64,000 nucleotides of DNA, from assembly GCA_004369045.1 (NCBI GenBank), contig ML213514.1, forward strand, positions 480,596-544,595, in the 5' to 3' direction. This DNA comes from Heliocybe sulcata (lineage: Eukaryota; Basidiomycota; Agaricomycetes; Gloeophyllales; Gloeophyllaceae). The notes beneath the pieces are model-generated. The model made no database searches. It was given only the letters and a program-made list of their open reading frames with translations, and had not been told where the DNA came from. Of the stretch, positions 11,351-26,586 are shown piece by piece. Made by a program: the position numbers and the translations under genes. The number at the start of each line of letters is the position of its first letter. The first letter of the stretch is position 1.

Positions 11351-12367
11351 TGTTGTTAGCTTGGCGAGTTTCGTGTGAGTCGTTTCTCGGCCTCTCTTTG
11401 GTTCTCATGCGCTGTCTAACGTGCGTGCCATTTTCAGTCTAGGCCACAACCATGGATTCCCTGTTATTGTCGCTTTCTTGTTCTCGCTATCCGATGATGT
11501 AAGTATGGATCTAATAGAGATGTAATATTCTATCTGTATAATATGTATGCAATTAATGTCTACGGCTTGCATTCTCGACTCTTCCTCCAGGGCATCATGG
11601 GTTCCTTTCCACCACGGCTCTTGGGCGCCCTCTCGACTATAGCGTTCTATCTGAATCGTCTTCTCCTTTCGCCTCGCGTCGTCTCCTACTGGAGGGGTCC
11701 TCTGTATCTAAATACAGTATTAACAGTGTATATATTCCTGTACTAGGGTCTCCGCACCCTCTCATCCTGCCTGACAAAGCGAGCCTCGCCGAGCCCGCGG
11801 TTGAGCCAGATTTCGAGCTTGTACTGCATCGCGATAGTGGCGAAGAGAACCCAGCGCGGGCGCTCGGAGTTTTTGGGCTCGGTCCAAACGATGGGGAAGT
11901 CGTTTCAGCAGTTACTAATAGAGCAGGCGTTAGGACGAGTAAGAGAGAAGCGTGAACGGTGAGAAGCGGAGGAAGGAAGACGGAACCGGGAAGGGAGGGA
12001 CGTACAATTAGACGATGACGGGAAAGCGTTGGGCCAGGCGTTCGGGCTGCGAAGCTCTGCAGGGAAAAGTTTGACATGAACCGTCAACGACAGCGTTCCA
12101 GTCTACGCGTGGCTTATGAGGACACTTGTCAAAGCATATCGTTATTAGCAGCTTGCGCAGAGCAGTGATACAACATCTAGTAGGGTAAGGTAGACGTGAG
12201 CCTATTCGAAAGCAAGATAACATCGCACAGCAATACAGATATTACACAGAGATAGTACACGGTCCATTCAGTTGGACGATGTTCGAACCTAGCACCTTCC
12301 AAGATCAACGTCAGGAATTCATATGTCAACAAAATAGTACATCATACACTCACCAAGATTGGAGCCC
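11351..12367 (-). other. Intergenic; possible small or broken gene at about 11750-12087
   Basis: On the minus strand a frame reading WTEPKNSERPRWVLFATIAM then QYKLEIWLNRGLGEARF ends at a TAG near 11750 and looks protein-like, but the same frame has a stop just upstream (TGC-TGA) and no good splice acceptor removes it. An upstream piece starting MTVHVKLFPAELRSPN joins only into a different frame. It may be a decayed gene or an exon whose partner I could not place. The family was not recognised. Confidence 0.35.
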
Positions 12368-13636
12368 TTAATAATATCCAGACGCACTATGCCTGCGACT
12401 CCTCCGACTCCTGCCGCTCGAAGGAACGATGTTGATAACCGAACCCGGCGGCATTGGATAACTTTGGCCTCCAACATTGACAGACCCCGCCTGTCCAGGA
12501 TACATACCACCCGCTTGCATTTGACCAGGGTACCCTCCGCCGCCCCCGTACATCCCACCGCCGCCACCCGTGACTGTCGGCTGCCCTTGGCCATACATCT
12601 GGCCCTGCTGAGGATACCCTCCTCCGACCATAGGCTGGCCCGCCTGCATAGGATTGATCATGCCACCCGTGTAGGGAGAACCAGGGATCGCCCCTGGCGC
12701 GTAGCCCGCCCCTCCTCCTCCCATTCCACCTCCAGCTGCACCGGGACCCAAACCAGGACCCATCCCGTTCGTCATAGTCCCTCCGACCGCCAGACCGTTT
12801 GCAAGCTCATTCAGCGGATTCCCCGATGATCCAGCGAATGCGTTCTCCGGACCACCATAGGCGCTCGCTCGTCCGCTTCGAGGCGCTGGCATGGCAGGCG
12901 ACCTCGGCATAGGCGTCCCACCCGCTCTCGACGGCATAGGCGAATTTGGAGCACTGGAGACGCGTCGGCGAAGGGCGGGCGTGCCGGTGTATGCATATCG
13001 GTCGTCGTAGATGTAGGGTGACTGTGCGCCGTCCCGCATACCACCCCCGCCGCCCATCCCTCCGTAACGTCCAGGCATGCCACCCATTGGCCCCATCCCA
13101 CTTCCGCTCATGGGACCCATACCTCCCATCCTTCCGCCACCCATTCCTCCACCGCCCATTGGGCTCATACCCCCCATGGCTCCACCGCCCATTGGGCTCA
13201 TACCACCCATGCCACCACCTCCCATGCCACCTCCCATACCTGCGCCGCCCACACCGTACTGACCTCCGGCCATCATCGGGTTCATGCCCATACCCATACC
13301 TGCGCCGCCCATGGGTCCCTGCATCCCGCCCATCCCCGCCCCCATGTTCATTCCAGGATTCATACCCATGCCGCCCATAGGTCCGCCCATCTGTCCAGGG
13401 TACATACCGCCCATATTTGGATTCATGCCGTCTTCCTGATTTTCTTCTTCGGCCTCTTCAGTGTTCTCCTCTTGTTGTTCCGCAACTCCCATCTCCGTCT
13501 GTCATATCATATAAGTACATATGTTCACCATGACGTAACCGGTGAAGACACCCAAGAAACACACCTGGCTAAAAATAAGAGATGCCGTGGATGCAGCGGC
13601 GTCAGCAGCGACTTGGCAGCCCATTCTGTCCACCAT
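12368..13636 (-). CDS. Gly/Met-rich low-complexity protein
   Basis: Function unknown. The start is taken at 13636 (MVDRMGCQVAADAAASTASL), with an intron of about 65 bp ending in atgacag just before the TEMGVAEQQEE segment; the ATG at 13492 would give a shorter protein. After an acidic Glu/Gln stretch the protein consists of many imperfect repeats of Met-Gly-Gly, Pro-Met-Gly-Gly and Gly-Met-Gly over roughly 130 residues, then a region with many Ser/Arg and SAPNSPMPSRAGGTP, then more Gly/Tyr/Gln repeats. It ends VINIVPSSGRSRRSRRHS. Composition suggests a disordered, possibly phase-separating or RNA-associated protein, but that is inference. The minus strand contains no stop over 1.1 kb, supporting a real gene. 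Confidence 0.75.
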
Positions 13637-13701
13637 CCGCCCCGAGAATTGGCATAGACGGGTGGCTATTGTGGTGTATCGTCAATTCTCTATAATAGAG
13701 A

Positions 13702-14345
13702 CTACACTTTATCGTGGAGCATACCCTCAGCTGTGGCCAAAGCCATCATGCATTCTCGCTGCCTCTCGATGTCGCCGCCCAGGGGAGCACAGATGGAGCC
13801 ATGGTGCCTCCAGATCCTGAAGGCTTCGTAGGCTGCTGCATGACCGATCTCGGAGGGCGGGGCAGTAGTTATGTCAACCTGAACATGCTGGAATTGAGCG
13901 GAGCAGATGAGATGGCGCGATAAAGATTCACCAGACCGCCGTATACCAGCCGATGGAATCGCCTTGCTTCGTATATACCAACGCCGGCGGCACCTTCATA
14001 GTTTTTCACGCGATCAAGAGCGTTTTCAAATATGCCTCTGCTCTGGGTTTAATACTGGGTCCTTCCAAAGAGTCATCGTGCTCACCTGTCGCGAATGGCG
14101 GAGTGTGCACGGAAGAAGTCCCATCCTCCCCCTGCAGATTCGTCAGTCTCCAGAAGCAAATTCGAGCAAGCACAAACGCACAGTGAGGCTGGGGTTGAAA
14201 TGAGGGTGCCGGTGGAGGGCCAAAGCGGTACTAATCGACATAAGACGCGTTAATTTAGCTCGACCCACCACCACAGCCTGACCAAGATACTCACCGACTG
14301 GGTGCCCCAACCGTCGCCAGCGTTCTGATAAAACGAAAAAGACAT
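13702..14345 (-). CDS. Basidiomycete-conserved protein of unknown function
   Basis: The spliced product has about 140-150 residues and begins MSFSFYQNAGDGWGTQS. Introns use gtgagt..attag, gtgcgt..ctgcag, gtgagc..cccagag and gtgaat..gttcag; the joined reading is GGWDFFRAHSAIRDS, ENALDRVKNYEG, EARRFHRLVYGGL, EIGHAAAYEAFRIWRHH, then PLGGDIERQRECMMALATAE. The last two blocks resemble a family common in agaricomycetes in which AAAYEA-x-R and D-x-E-R-Q-R-E are conserved; I know no assigned function. No signal peptide or membrane segment is seen. It lies 66 bp downstream of the start of the Gly/Met-rich gene, on the same strand. The acceptor of the third intron is the least certain. Confidence 0.7.
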
Positions 14346-14670
14346 GATCGATCAGTCCGTACTATATGCTGAGCTTGGCGTCGAAAGACCTGCCTTTATG
14401 ACATTTCCTGCGACCACTGTCGTGCCCACTCCAACGAGACGTCAGGTTAAGAGAGTTCATGATTTGCCGCATATGGATGCGTTCCCTATAATCCGCCGAA
14501 AGTCATGTGGTCATTCTGTGCCACAATAAACGTCACACTCGGTCACACGCCTTGCCACCAGGATATTATTGCCACGCGTTATAGACAAGCGGCCGATGCA
14601 TATGTACCGAGAAGTTCGACTCTATGCGCACTGGCTCGTTGAGTTCCATGTAAATTTAAAGGAGGGGTGA

Positions 14671-14872
14671 GTTACCGACGGCAGTCGGAGCTTCCCAAGT
14701 CACTTAACTCGATTCTTAGTCTCTCCCAACCTTCATTCACGCACCAAATGGCGAACTCAAAGGAGGACTTAGTTACCGACGGCAGTCGGAGCTTCTCAAT
14801 TTACTTGACTCGATTCCTAGTCTCTTCCGACCTTCATTCACGCACCAAATGGCGAACCCGACATCAACTGTT
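14671..14872 (+). repeat. 101-bp tandem duplication spanning a start codon
   Basis: Two adjacent copies (about 14671-14771 and 14772-14872) share gttaccgacggcagtcggag and, near the end, cttcattcacgcaccaaatg followed by gcgaac. Corresponding bases are 101 apart. Both copies therefore carry an ATGGCGAAC start context, at 14748 and 14849. As 101 is not a multiple of three, the two ATGs are in different frames. Confidence 0.9.
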
Positions 14873-15732
14873 TGCAAGCATTTCATCCCCCTCGAGTCCA
14901 ATCCGATTGTTTTCACGGATCTCATCCACAAACTCGGGGTGTCTCAGTCACTCGCATTCAGCGACGTCCTCTCTCTCGAGGACCCAGAGCTGCTAGCCTT
15001 CGTACCCCGCCCTGTACACGCTCTAGTCCTCATCTTCCCCACCTCCGCCGCGTATGAGGCACGGAAAGCTGAGAAGGAGGCCGCGCGAGTCGAGTACGCG
15101 GGGAGTGGTGCCGAGGAAGACGTGATTTGGTTCAAGCAAACCATTCATAACGCCTGCGGGCTGTATGCTATCCTTCATGCTGTCTGCAATGGCGAGGCAC
15201 GGCGGTACATCCGTTAATATGACCTTTGCTTTGTTTCATTGCGACATGTCTCTACTGTTTTCCAGGTGAGAGGACCATACTCTCGAGGTTCCTGAGAGAG
15301 ATTGTTCCTCTGGCATCCGGACCTCGGGCGCGTGCGTTAGAGGACGCGGCAGAGTTCGAGAAGGTGTATACTGCTGCTGCGATGCGGGGTGACTCTATTG
15401 TTCCCGATAGTCCTGAAGCAGAGGTTGCTTTCCACTTCATCTGCCTTGTGAAGTCAGCGAAGAACGGGCATTTGTACCGCTTGGATGGGGACTCGAAGGG
15501 GCCTATAGATCTTGGGCGCAAGGGAGAGGAGGGAGAGGATGTGCTCAGCGGAGCCTCGCTCGGTGTTATCAAGGAGTATGTTGCTTTTGAGAAGAGCGAG
15601 AATGTGTACTTCGGTCTATGGCTCTGTGTCCGAACAAAGAATAGTGGAGGAGTGCTACTTCTGGAATGTATCATTATTATTTCAGAGCGCCTTGCGAACG
15701 CACCAGGGCTTCCCAAGAGCCAAGTCTTATAA
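14849..15732 (+). CDS. YUH1: Ubiquitin C-terminal hydrolase (peptidase C12, UCH)
   Basis: A cysteine protease that trims short adducts from the C-terminus of ubiquitin. Exons 14849-15212 and 15266-15732 give about 276 residues; the first donor is gttaat, which keeps frame as RRYIRERTILSRF. The catalytic set is visible: Gln in FKQTIHNACG (oxyanion), Cys in HNACGLYAILHA, His in KNGHLYRLDGD and Asp in the same block. The crossover-loop region is of normal length. The C-terminal 40 residues after ENVYFGLWL do not look like the usual ending, so a final unseen intron is possible. The start at 14849 is preferred because it opens straight into the conserved domain; the duplicated upstream ATG at 14748 starts a different frame that runs past it. 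Confidence 0.9.
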
Positions 15733-15905
15733 TATACGGCTCTAGTAATAAGACCGAAAGTGCTTGATTCCTAACTCGCGTAGTAGAGCATCCGAGGTAC
15801 CCTTGTTGCAACGGATCAGCCACCCGAAAGAAGGGGAGTGTCCGAGATCAATCGAAGCGCGACTCGTGAATCGGTTGTCACTTCTCCACACCCTTGGCAA
15901 GCTCT

Positions 15906-15913
15906 TATATAAA
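15906..15913 (+). promoter_or_regulatory. TATA box of the aspartic protease gene
   Basis: TATATAAA, 136 bp upstream of the protease ATG, in a position that implies a 5' leader of about 100 bases. Confidence 0.6.
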
Positions 15914-16049
15914 CATGGCCCACCGCTTCAACCAAGCTAATTTCCCTTTTTCCTATTCCCATCAACATAAGCCAGCTGGCTTATTCCGTCAGCTACGACT
16001 TTCTTTTCATAACCCGTCACTCTTTTGAAACCACGGAACAACTCCAGTC

Positions 16050-18042
16050 ATGAAGTTTGATATGAATTTCTCGGCTCTTCTTTCCGCTGTTGTGTTGGCA
16101 GTATCCCTCGGTGCACCCGCTGAAGCCCGCCCCGCTCCCTCTGGCTCGGGCCTTGTGACGGTGCCAGTCACCCGTATCCACAAACCCGTCTACCGAGATG
16201 TTGTTGATGCTATCGACACCCAAGCCGTGTGTCTGTCCATGTTTCGGTCATTGACCGTCTCTCAATTAGTGTTCGCCATAGATTCATCAAAAGCACGTTA
16301 ACCGCGGCTCTCAGCGGCTCGCGCTGATGTCAGGTCGTCCCCCTCTTACTCAAGAGGAATTGCAGAAGGTCCACGAAACGGGTGAGCTGCCCGCGGACCT
16401 GAGCAAGCGGTACTTCCGTGAGGGTGTCGTGAAATTCCTCGAGGACCTCAAGGCGCAGATGAAAGGGAAGGGGTCGCTCTCGCCGATGTCTAAGGGCGAG
16501 AGCTTCCTAGCGGACGCTGCGGGAGGATTCGACCCGAAGGTCGCCGACGCTGCTAACGAGAACACCCTCACCCCGGCCCAGGCTCCATCTTCCAATGATT
16601 CCCTTGGCCTGGATATCTCGTGAGTCCCACTACGAAAATAAATACAGGCATGACGCTGATAGTTCTCGGGCTAGCGCCAATGATATTGGATGCAAGTCGC
16701 TTCTAGGACAATCACGTTCCTGTTTGCTTACAATGTGAATAGATCTTGCCACGATCCAAATCGGCAACCCGCCCCGGGACTTCAAAGTGTTGGTCGACTC
16801 TGGTTCATCTGACCTCTGGGTGGGCGGCGAGAACTGCTCCGGACCTGGCGGAGGTTCAGGCTGCGTGTGTCTTTTGGCGTTATACAATCTTTGAATTCCG
16901 ATTTACTTTATGGCAGGGCAACCACACTTTCGCCGGTTCCAGTTCCAGTTCCTCCTTCAGTGACACTGGGAAGACCTGGTCCATCACCTACGGATCCGGT
17001 TTCCTCTCCGGCGACATCGTCCAAGATGACATGGAGATCGCTGGCATGAAGCTGCCTGCGCACCAGTTTGGCGCAGCAAAGAACGAGAGTTCGCAATTCT
17101 CCGGGTACGGGTTTAGTCTTCTCCCGCTCTTGTTTGTATTTATGCGCATTCCCGCAGAGATGACACACTCTTCGACGGGATCATGGGACTCGGAGGCTCT
17201 GTGCGTCCCGGATCCGAACCCTTTTCTCCTTCATCTGCTGATTTCCACCTTGACATCAGCAACTTTCCGAGCAAGGCATCCCCACGGTGGTCGAAGCCCT
17301 GCACAGCGCAGGCCTCATCCAGGCCCCCGTGACCTCGTACAAGCTCGCCCGCCTCGCGGACGGCAGCAACGATGGCGAAATCACCTTCGGCGGAATGGAC
17401 GCTGGGAAATTCGACGGATCCACAAAGGTCACCGTGCAGAACGTCAGCCCGAAGGGCTACTGGGAAGCGAACGTCGACACCTTCAAGGTCGACGGCAAGG
17501 ACGTCCAGCTGTCCGGCCGCACCGCTATCTTGGACACTGGCACAGTGCGTTGTCTTGTCTCGCGTCCGATATCGGATATTAACTTCAGCGTTACGCCAGA
17601 CTTTGATCGTCGGCCCCGGCAATGTGAGCCCTTCTATCCACATGGCTCGCTATCGATATACTAATATCATCCCTAGGACGTCGATGCTTTGCACGCTGCC
17701 ATGCCTGTCTCTCGCTTCGACGGCTTCAACTGGGTTATCCCCTGCACGACGACCAGCAAGGTCGCCTTCACTTTCGGCGGCAGGGAATTCACAGTCGACT
17801 CGCGCGACCTGACCTTCCTGCCCGTCAACTCCGGCAATCTGACTGGCGACTGCTACTCTTCCATCACGAGGGGCTCTGTCGGCGGCGACCAGGAGTGGTT
17901 GGTGAGTAGATAAACGGCCCTGGCTTCCGCGAGTGAATTAAATAACTCTTCCTTCTCGAAGTTCGGCGACGTGTTCCTCAAGAACGTGTATTTCTCGACA
18001 GACGCTGGCAGCAACGAGATCTCGCTCGCCAACCTAGCTTGA
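16050..18042 (+). CDS. Secreted pepsin-like aspartic protease (polyporopepsin type, A1)
   Basis: An extracellular acid endopeptidase. The product starts with a signal peptide (LLSAVVLAVSLGAPAEARP) and a propeptide, with LALMSGRPPLT continuing after the first intron. Catalytic motif one is VLVDSGSSDLWVGG, the flap is TWSITYGSGFLSGD, and motif two is TAILDTGT just before an intron. DTLFDGIMGLGGS, GEITFGGMDAGKF and FGDVFLKNVYFSTD are standard family blocks. At least eight introns are implied, several splitting conserved motifs. The stop is TGA at 18040-18042 (ISLANLA). All active-site residues are present, so the enzyme should be active. Roughly 410-420 residues, normal for the family. Confidence 0.92.
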
Positions 18043-18711
18043 GAGGACCTTGAGCTTCACACCGACTATACCTGGCTTGATCATGATACCCTCTTCGCTA
18101 TGTACTTGTCGATGTGCTCTCTCGTAATACATGGACTACTAGGACAGCTACGGCTGTCGTGTTATCTTGCTCTATATTGCGTGATTTACCCATCCCTGCC
18201 CTGCCCGACTCGGGTTCAGGCATTCGGGCATAGGCGAATGTCAGTCAGCGTTCGATCATCGATTTACGTGGCGAGGTGCTCACCCTAACATAAAACGGGA
18301 ATCCGCTGCCTTCATAAGTTGAGCGCACGTCCGCCGCAAGCGACTTTGTACATACGGCTGCATCAGTTTCCATGTTGCACATATTCATATTGCATAAAAA
18401 TCTGTACCTCTATGGTCTCGAAATCGTACATGCATAACTTGACCGTAATAAACAAAAGCATTGAATATAAGAACATTTGAGTGACGGGATGTATGGTATG
18501 GCTTGGGTGAGGGGGGCTGGGATTATATATGCAGTGGGTAGCGCTATACAAGGAATTGGTAAGATTTCGAAATGGAGCGAGATGCGAAATGCAAGGAATA
18601 ACAGAATGAACAAGACAGAACAACAAATACTCGAAAGCGATCGACCAAGGCAATGCTACAATATGTTGTTGACAGGAACGGGACTGGCAGAGCGGATCCG
18701 ATGACGAGGTG
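18043..18711. other. Convergent 3' flank, no gene seen
   Basis: Lies between the ends of the aspartic protease and LAMMER kinase genes. AT-rich, with stops in all frames at short intervals; presumably both 3' ends. Confidence 0.6.
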
Positions 18712-20680
18712 TTACAGTTCGTTCATGACGGGTACAGAGAAGTATGGATGGTTGAGGGCCTCCCGCACGGTTATGCGTTGGGCTGGGTCGAACATCAACA
18801 GCTTCCGCACCAGGTCAAGGAAGTGTTTATTAAGCGTGTCCGTCGGGGGTATAATTTCCTAACAATAGCACGCAGTAAACACCCGGTGCCGAGACCGGTG
18901 TATAAAATGGTAACATCACTTACCTGCAGGCTTCTGCATGCTCGTACATCCTTCCTGCTTTGTCTAGAGGCCTTGGCTTTCGGCCAGTCCAGCTTCACTC
19001 CGTCCTTGAAGAACTCGGGCTTGGACCGTGCGCCGGCTCTTGCGAATCGATCTGGCATCTTCCCCATGACTTGCTCCATCATGGCAAGGTGTTCCAGGTT
19101 ATCATGCGTCTGGAATAGCGCGACACCAGTATAGAATTCAACCAAGATGCACCCGAGTGAGAATGCATCACAAGGGTAGGACCAGCCTAGGCCTAGAATA
19201 CGAAGTCAGATGCAATCCCGTGAGAATGACGCGTATACCAACCGAGGATAATTTCGGGGGCGCGATAATGTCTCGTTGAGACAACAGTGGAGTGATATTC
19301 TTCCTGGAAAGTTGCCGAGCCGAAGTCAATGAGACGGATCTCGGTTGAGTTCAAGATGCGCTTTTGCTTAGGTGGTGCGTTTCGCTGGGCATTTGTCAAT
19401 AAAAGCGAATGAGGGGAACATTAACGACGAGCCTGACCTTGCCCGGGACATGTACTGGCACGGTCCGGTAATCATTCTTGACTAGTAGGATGTTCTCTGG
19501 CTTTAGGTCCGTGTGTATAAGGTGTAGGTCATGTAGGACTACATATGATTGATCTTTAGTTCAGGCAAATGGATGCAGACGACGGCGACTTACAAGCAAC
19601 ACTGCCCAGAAGTTGCTTCGCGAAGGACTGGATGTGCTGTCTGGGGAATGGCGCGAACTCATTCTCCTTGAGGAAGTCGTAGATGCACATGCCAAACAGC
19701 TCGGATACTATACAAATATGATTGCGATGGTCAAACCATTGAAGCAAATGGATGCATTTGCTTTTTTGCAATTAGGGACAGCTCGCGGGGGAATGGCGCA
19801 CCAACTTACTTCACATTGTTTGGGTCACGTTCTTTCAGCTTCTGCAGGACGCGGACTTCGATCTTGCTCGCATCGCGGTACTTTTGTATTGCGCGAATGA
19901 TCTTGATGGCGACTCTCTTGCCGTCGTGCTGGTCAATGGCTTCGACCACTTTACCGAATGTACCCTGGCCCAGCAGTCTGACGGTCCGATCTGCCCCCGA
20001 TTCCATCAGGTACACGATACATCGAGAATACTAATCGTAATGGACGTACAGCGTTTGTAGATAACGTCATCGGGCACGATGATATAGTGGCCCTCTTTAT
20101 CGTCGCATTGAACAGGCTTCTATATGTGGCACGGCGGTCAATGCACCTGCAAACGAGACAAGACAGAGTAACTCACATCATCAATGCCACCACCGTGGCC
20201 GTGTGGCCATGTCTTAAGAGATTGTTGCACGGGAGGAAGCGGCCGCTTAGAGGCACTAGACGCAGATTCATCTGCGTCACGCTTCCGCTTCTTCATGGCG
20301 GGGGCGGTTATTGACGTGGACGTGCCACTGACAGCCTGTGCTTCAGCAGCAGCTCTCGCTCTAGTCCTGATGGGCGCTGACAATGTGGGTGGCTGATATG
20401 AAGCCGAGTACACGTTGCTCCGGGATGTGGCTGGAGAAGCAGTTGGCGGGGGCGGTGTATCCTCGATAACGATGACGTCCCGAAGCACCCCGTCGCTGTC
20501 GACCTCTTGAACTTCGCTGTAGTTGACCATGAAGTGTCGAGGACGCTTGCGCTTCCGTCCGCCCAAGGGCGTCGACGGCATGGCTGTCGCGTTCGAGTTC
20601 CTGTTGTCCCGGTCATTGAGCGACTGACGCGGATACATAGGGACCGTGTGTGGGGGCGGTAGATGGACCGCTGCCTGCAT
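18712..20680 (-). CDS. KNS1: LAMMER (CLK) dual-specificity protein kinase
   Basis: A nuclear CMGC kinase that phosphorylates SR-type splicing factors. The N-terminal part (start at 20680, [20 protein letters not shown]) is disordered with basic clusters GGRKRKRPR and MKKRKRD, likely nuclear signals. The kinase domain shows [13 protein letters not shown] (Gly loop), VAIKIIR (Lys), [13 protein letters not shown] (catalytic loop), [22 protein letters not shown], and the diagnostic LAMMER signature as [14 protein letters not shown]. It ends [19 protein letters not shown] and SVPVMNEL, stop at 18712-18714. About eight introns are implied. All catalytic residues are present. Confidence 0.92.
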
Positions 20681-22276
20681 CGTCTGTACAACCGAGAGAG
20701 ACGTCGTGGACACTGTGTGGGGGGTCAGAGAGTCGAATGGCTGTTGGAAAGAGAGCAGACACGGGTGCCCAGCAATAAGAATCTTGCCCACGGCCGGGGC
20801 TGGAGCAATGTTGACGTCTATTTGGCTCCTCAGTGCTCGGTCCCTCCCGTTGCAAGCGCTCCGCCACTGCCATCCATATCTATCTACTGCGCTATAATCA
20901 AGCAGAATGGAACCATTATGTACGCGTGCGTCGCTGTCCCACTTCATCACGAGCCATAGCAGAACGGGTATAAAACTGCAACACTGCTGACATGTCAGCC
21001 TGAGTTGGGTCTTCCAGTTGCCACCTCTATTCATGCCCAAATCTGGTCCGAGCGGCGAGCGCCAACTCCTCAGGCAACTGCCGTCCTGTTCTTCTCCCAA
21101 ACGCAGCGTCTGATTTTATCAGTAGCGGCTTATTCATTCGAAATACTTTATCGGGACGCGCACGTTCCCAGCCGCTTTCTTTCTGATGCTACAGCCCTGT
21201 ATGCGCCAGGGCGGCATCACATAGGTATAGTCAAGCATAGCCATAGCAGTAGTTAGCGGCATCGTCTTTTGAGTCCAGAACAAAGCCGCAGAACAAATGG
21301 GGGTCGCCGTGCTCAAGCTTGAAGGACAATTTTGGATGCTTGCACGGGGTAGACATGTACGCGGGTACAAACGTCCGTATACAGGGTTCGTCGTCTTGTC
21401 TCAATGCACATCGTATAAATATGGCGTATTCATCGATATGAAGGCTACGAGTGCCAGCGATGCATCATCTGCACGTAGCCTCAGGTAATGTCGCTGTTCC
21501 ATTGACCTACTAGCACCTTACTATAACGAAGTGGATTGTTCCGGAGCTGCGGGCGGTGCGGAAACACGCTAGGTCGCACCAATGATTGTATTGGGAGCTG
21601 ACATTCGGCGAGCATTCCATGTTACCAACGGGAATCAGTGCTGATAAGTGAATACAAGAGGTGTGGCATCCAAAACTTCGGCAGCCTGACGACCATTCGC
21701 CGTGTTCTGCACAAGGTTAATATTCCAGGCGTAAGATATTGCTGCAGTTTGCAATTATGCTAAGACTACTGTTTAGAAAGGATATTGCCCTCGGGAACGA
21801 GAGCTGCCCGGTACAGACATCTGCAGCATCGGCGTTCCGACATTCGAGAATGTATATCTAGCCGACTAACAATAGCTATGTTACAATAGTTCTAGCTTGA
21901 CTTATAGCTTCAGCGCTGACCCGCAAGAAGGGTTCGTGAGAGATACCGCAGGACACCGCATGTCGTCCTATTTCATGGGACAGCGAGGATCCTTTCCAAT
22001 GATCGCTTGGAGGCAGAAAAATACTATAATCGTATCGAAAAGTCGGAGGCTTCCTCAGCAGCAGGTCCTGGCATAGAGCGGACCCCACTCAATCTAGAGG
22101 ATGTGAACTGTGAACTTGACCCGACGCGATTGTGGCAGGTGCCACTTTCCCAGATCCGCCATCGTACACAAGGCCAAACACACTCCAATATCGAGCTCGA
22201 CGTTCTCGGCAGGGCCAACGGGGTTGCATATATCGCTCTCGCCGGGTCGCCCTCACTGTCCTGCTCCAGTGATGCG
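20681..22276. other. Divergent 1.6-kb intergenic region
   Basis: Between the LAMMER kinase and MYST acetyltransferase starts. I see no RNA gene or conserved protein. A plus-strand open frame from 22007 runs in frame into the acetyltransferase start, so the true start of that gene could be up to 90 codons earlier. Confidence 0.55.
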
Positions 22277-26315
<4,039 letters not shown>

Positions 26316-26586
26316 CTATGGCTTATGACTTTCTTCCCTTTTCACTGGTACATCGCTCCTTTACTCTGTTGCTCTTTTGTCGGTCTATCTCGGTACTTCA
26401 CATGCTGTAGCCCATATTCCAGCTCCTATACATCTTTTTATTCGTGTATCCCTTATAGGCTGTGTTGCGTTACTTTCCCTTGCCCGCTAATGTTGTTACA
26501 CCTAACACTCTTTGCAATGCGACTATCGCTACACAGTACAAGATACTCTACATTTCGTGCGTGTATTATAGCAAAAATGAACATGC

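Noticed and set aside
12946-13380. Plus-strand Pro/Arg/His-rich open frames opposite the Gly/Met repeats
   Set aside because: They are the expected antisense reading of a Gly-Met repeat and lack any independent support.
20681-21100. Upstream in-frame extension of the LAMMER kinase (to 21100)
   Set aside because: The extra 140 codons look non-coding in composition; the Met at 20680 starts a segment with the composition of LAMMER kinase N-termini.
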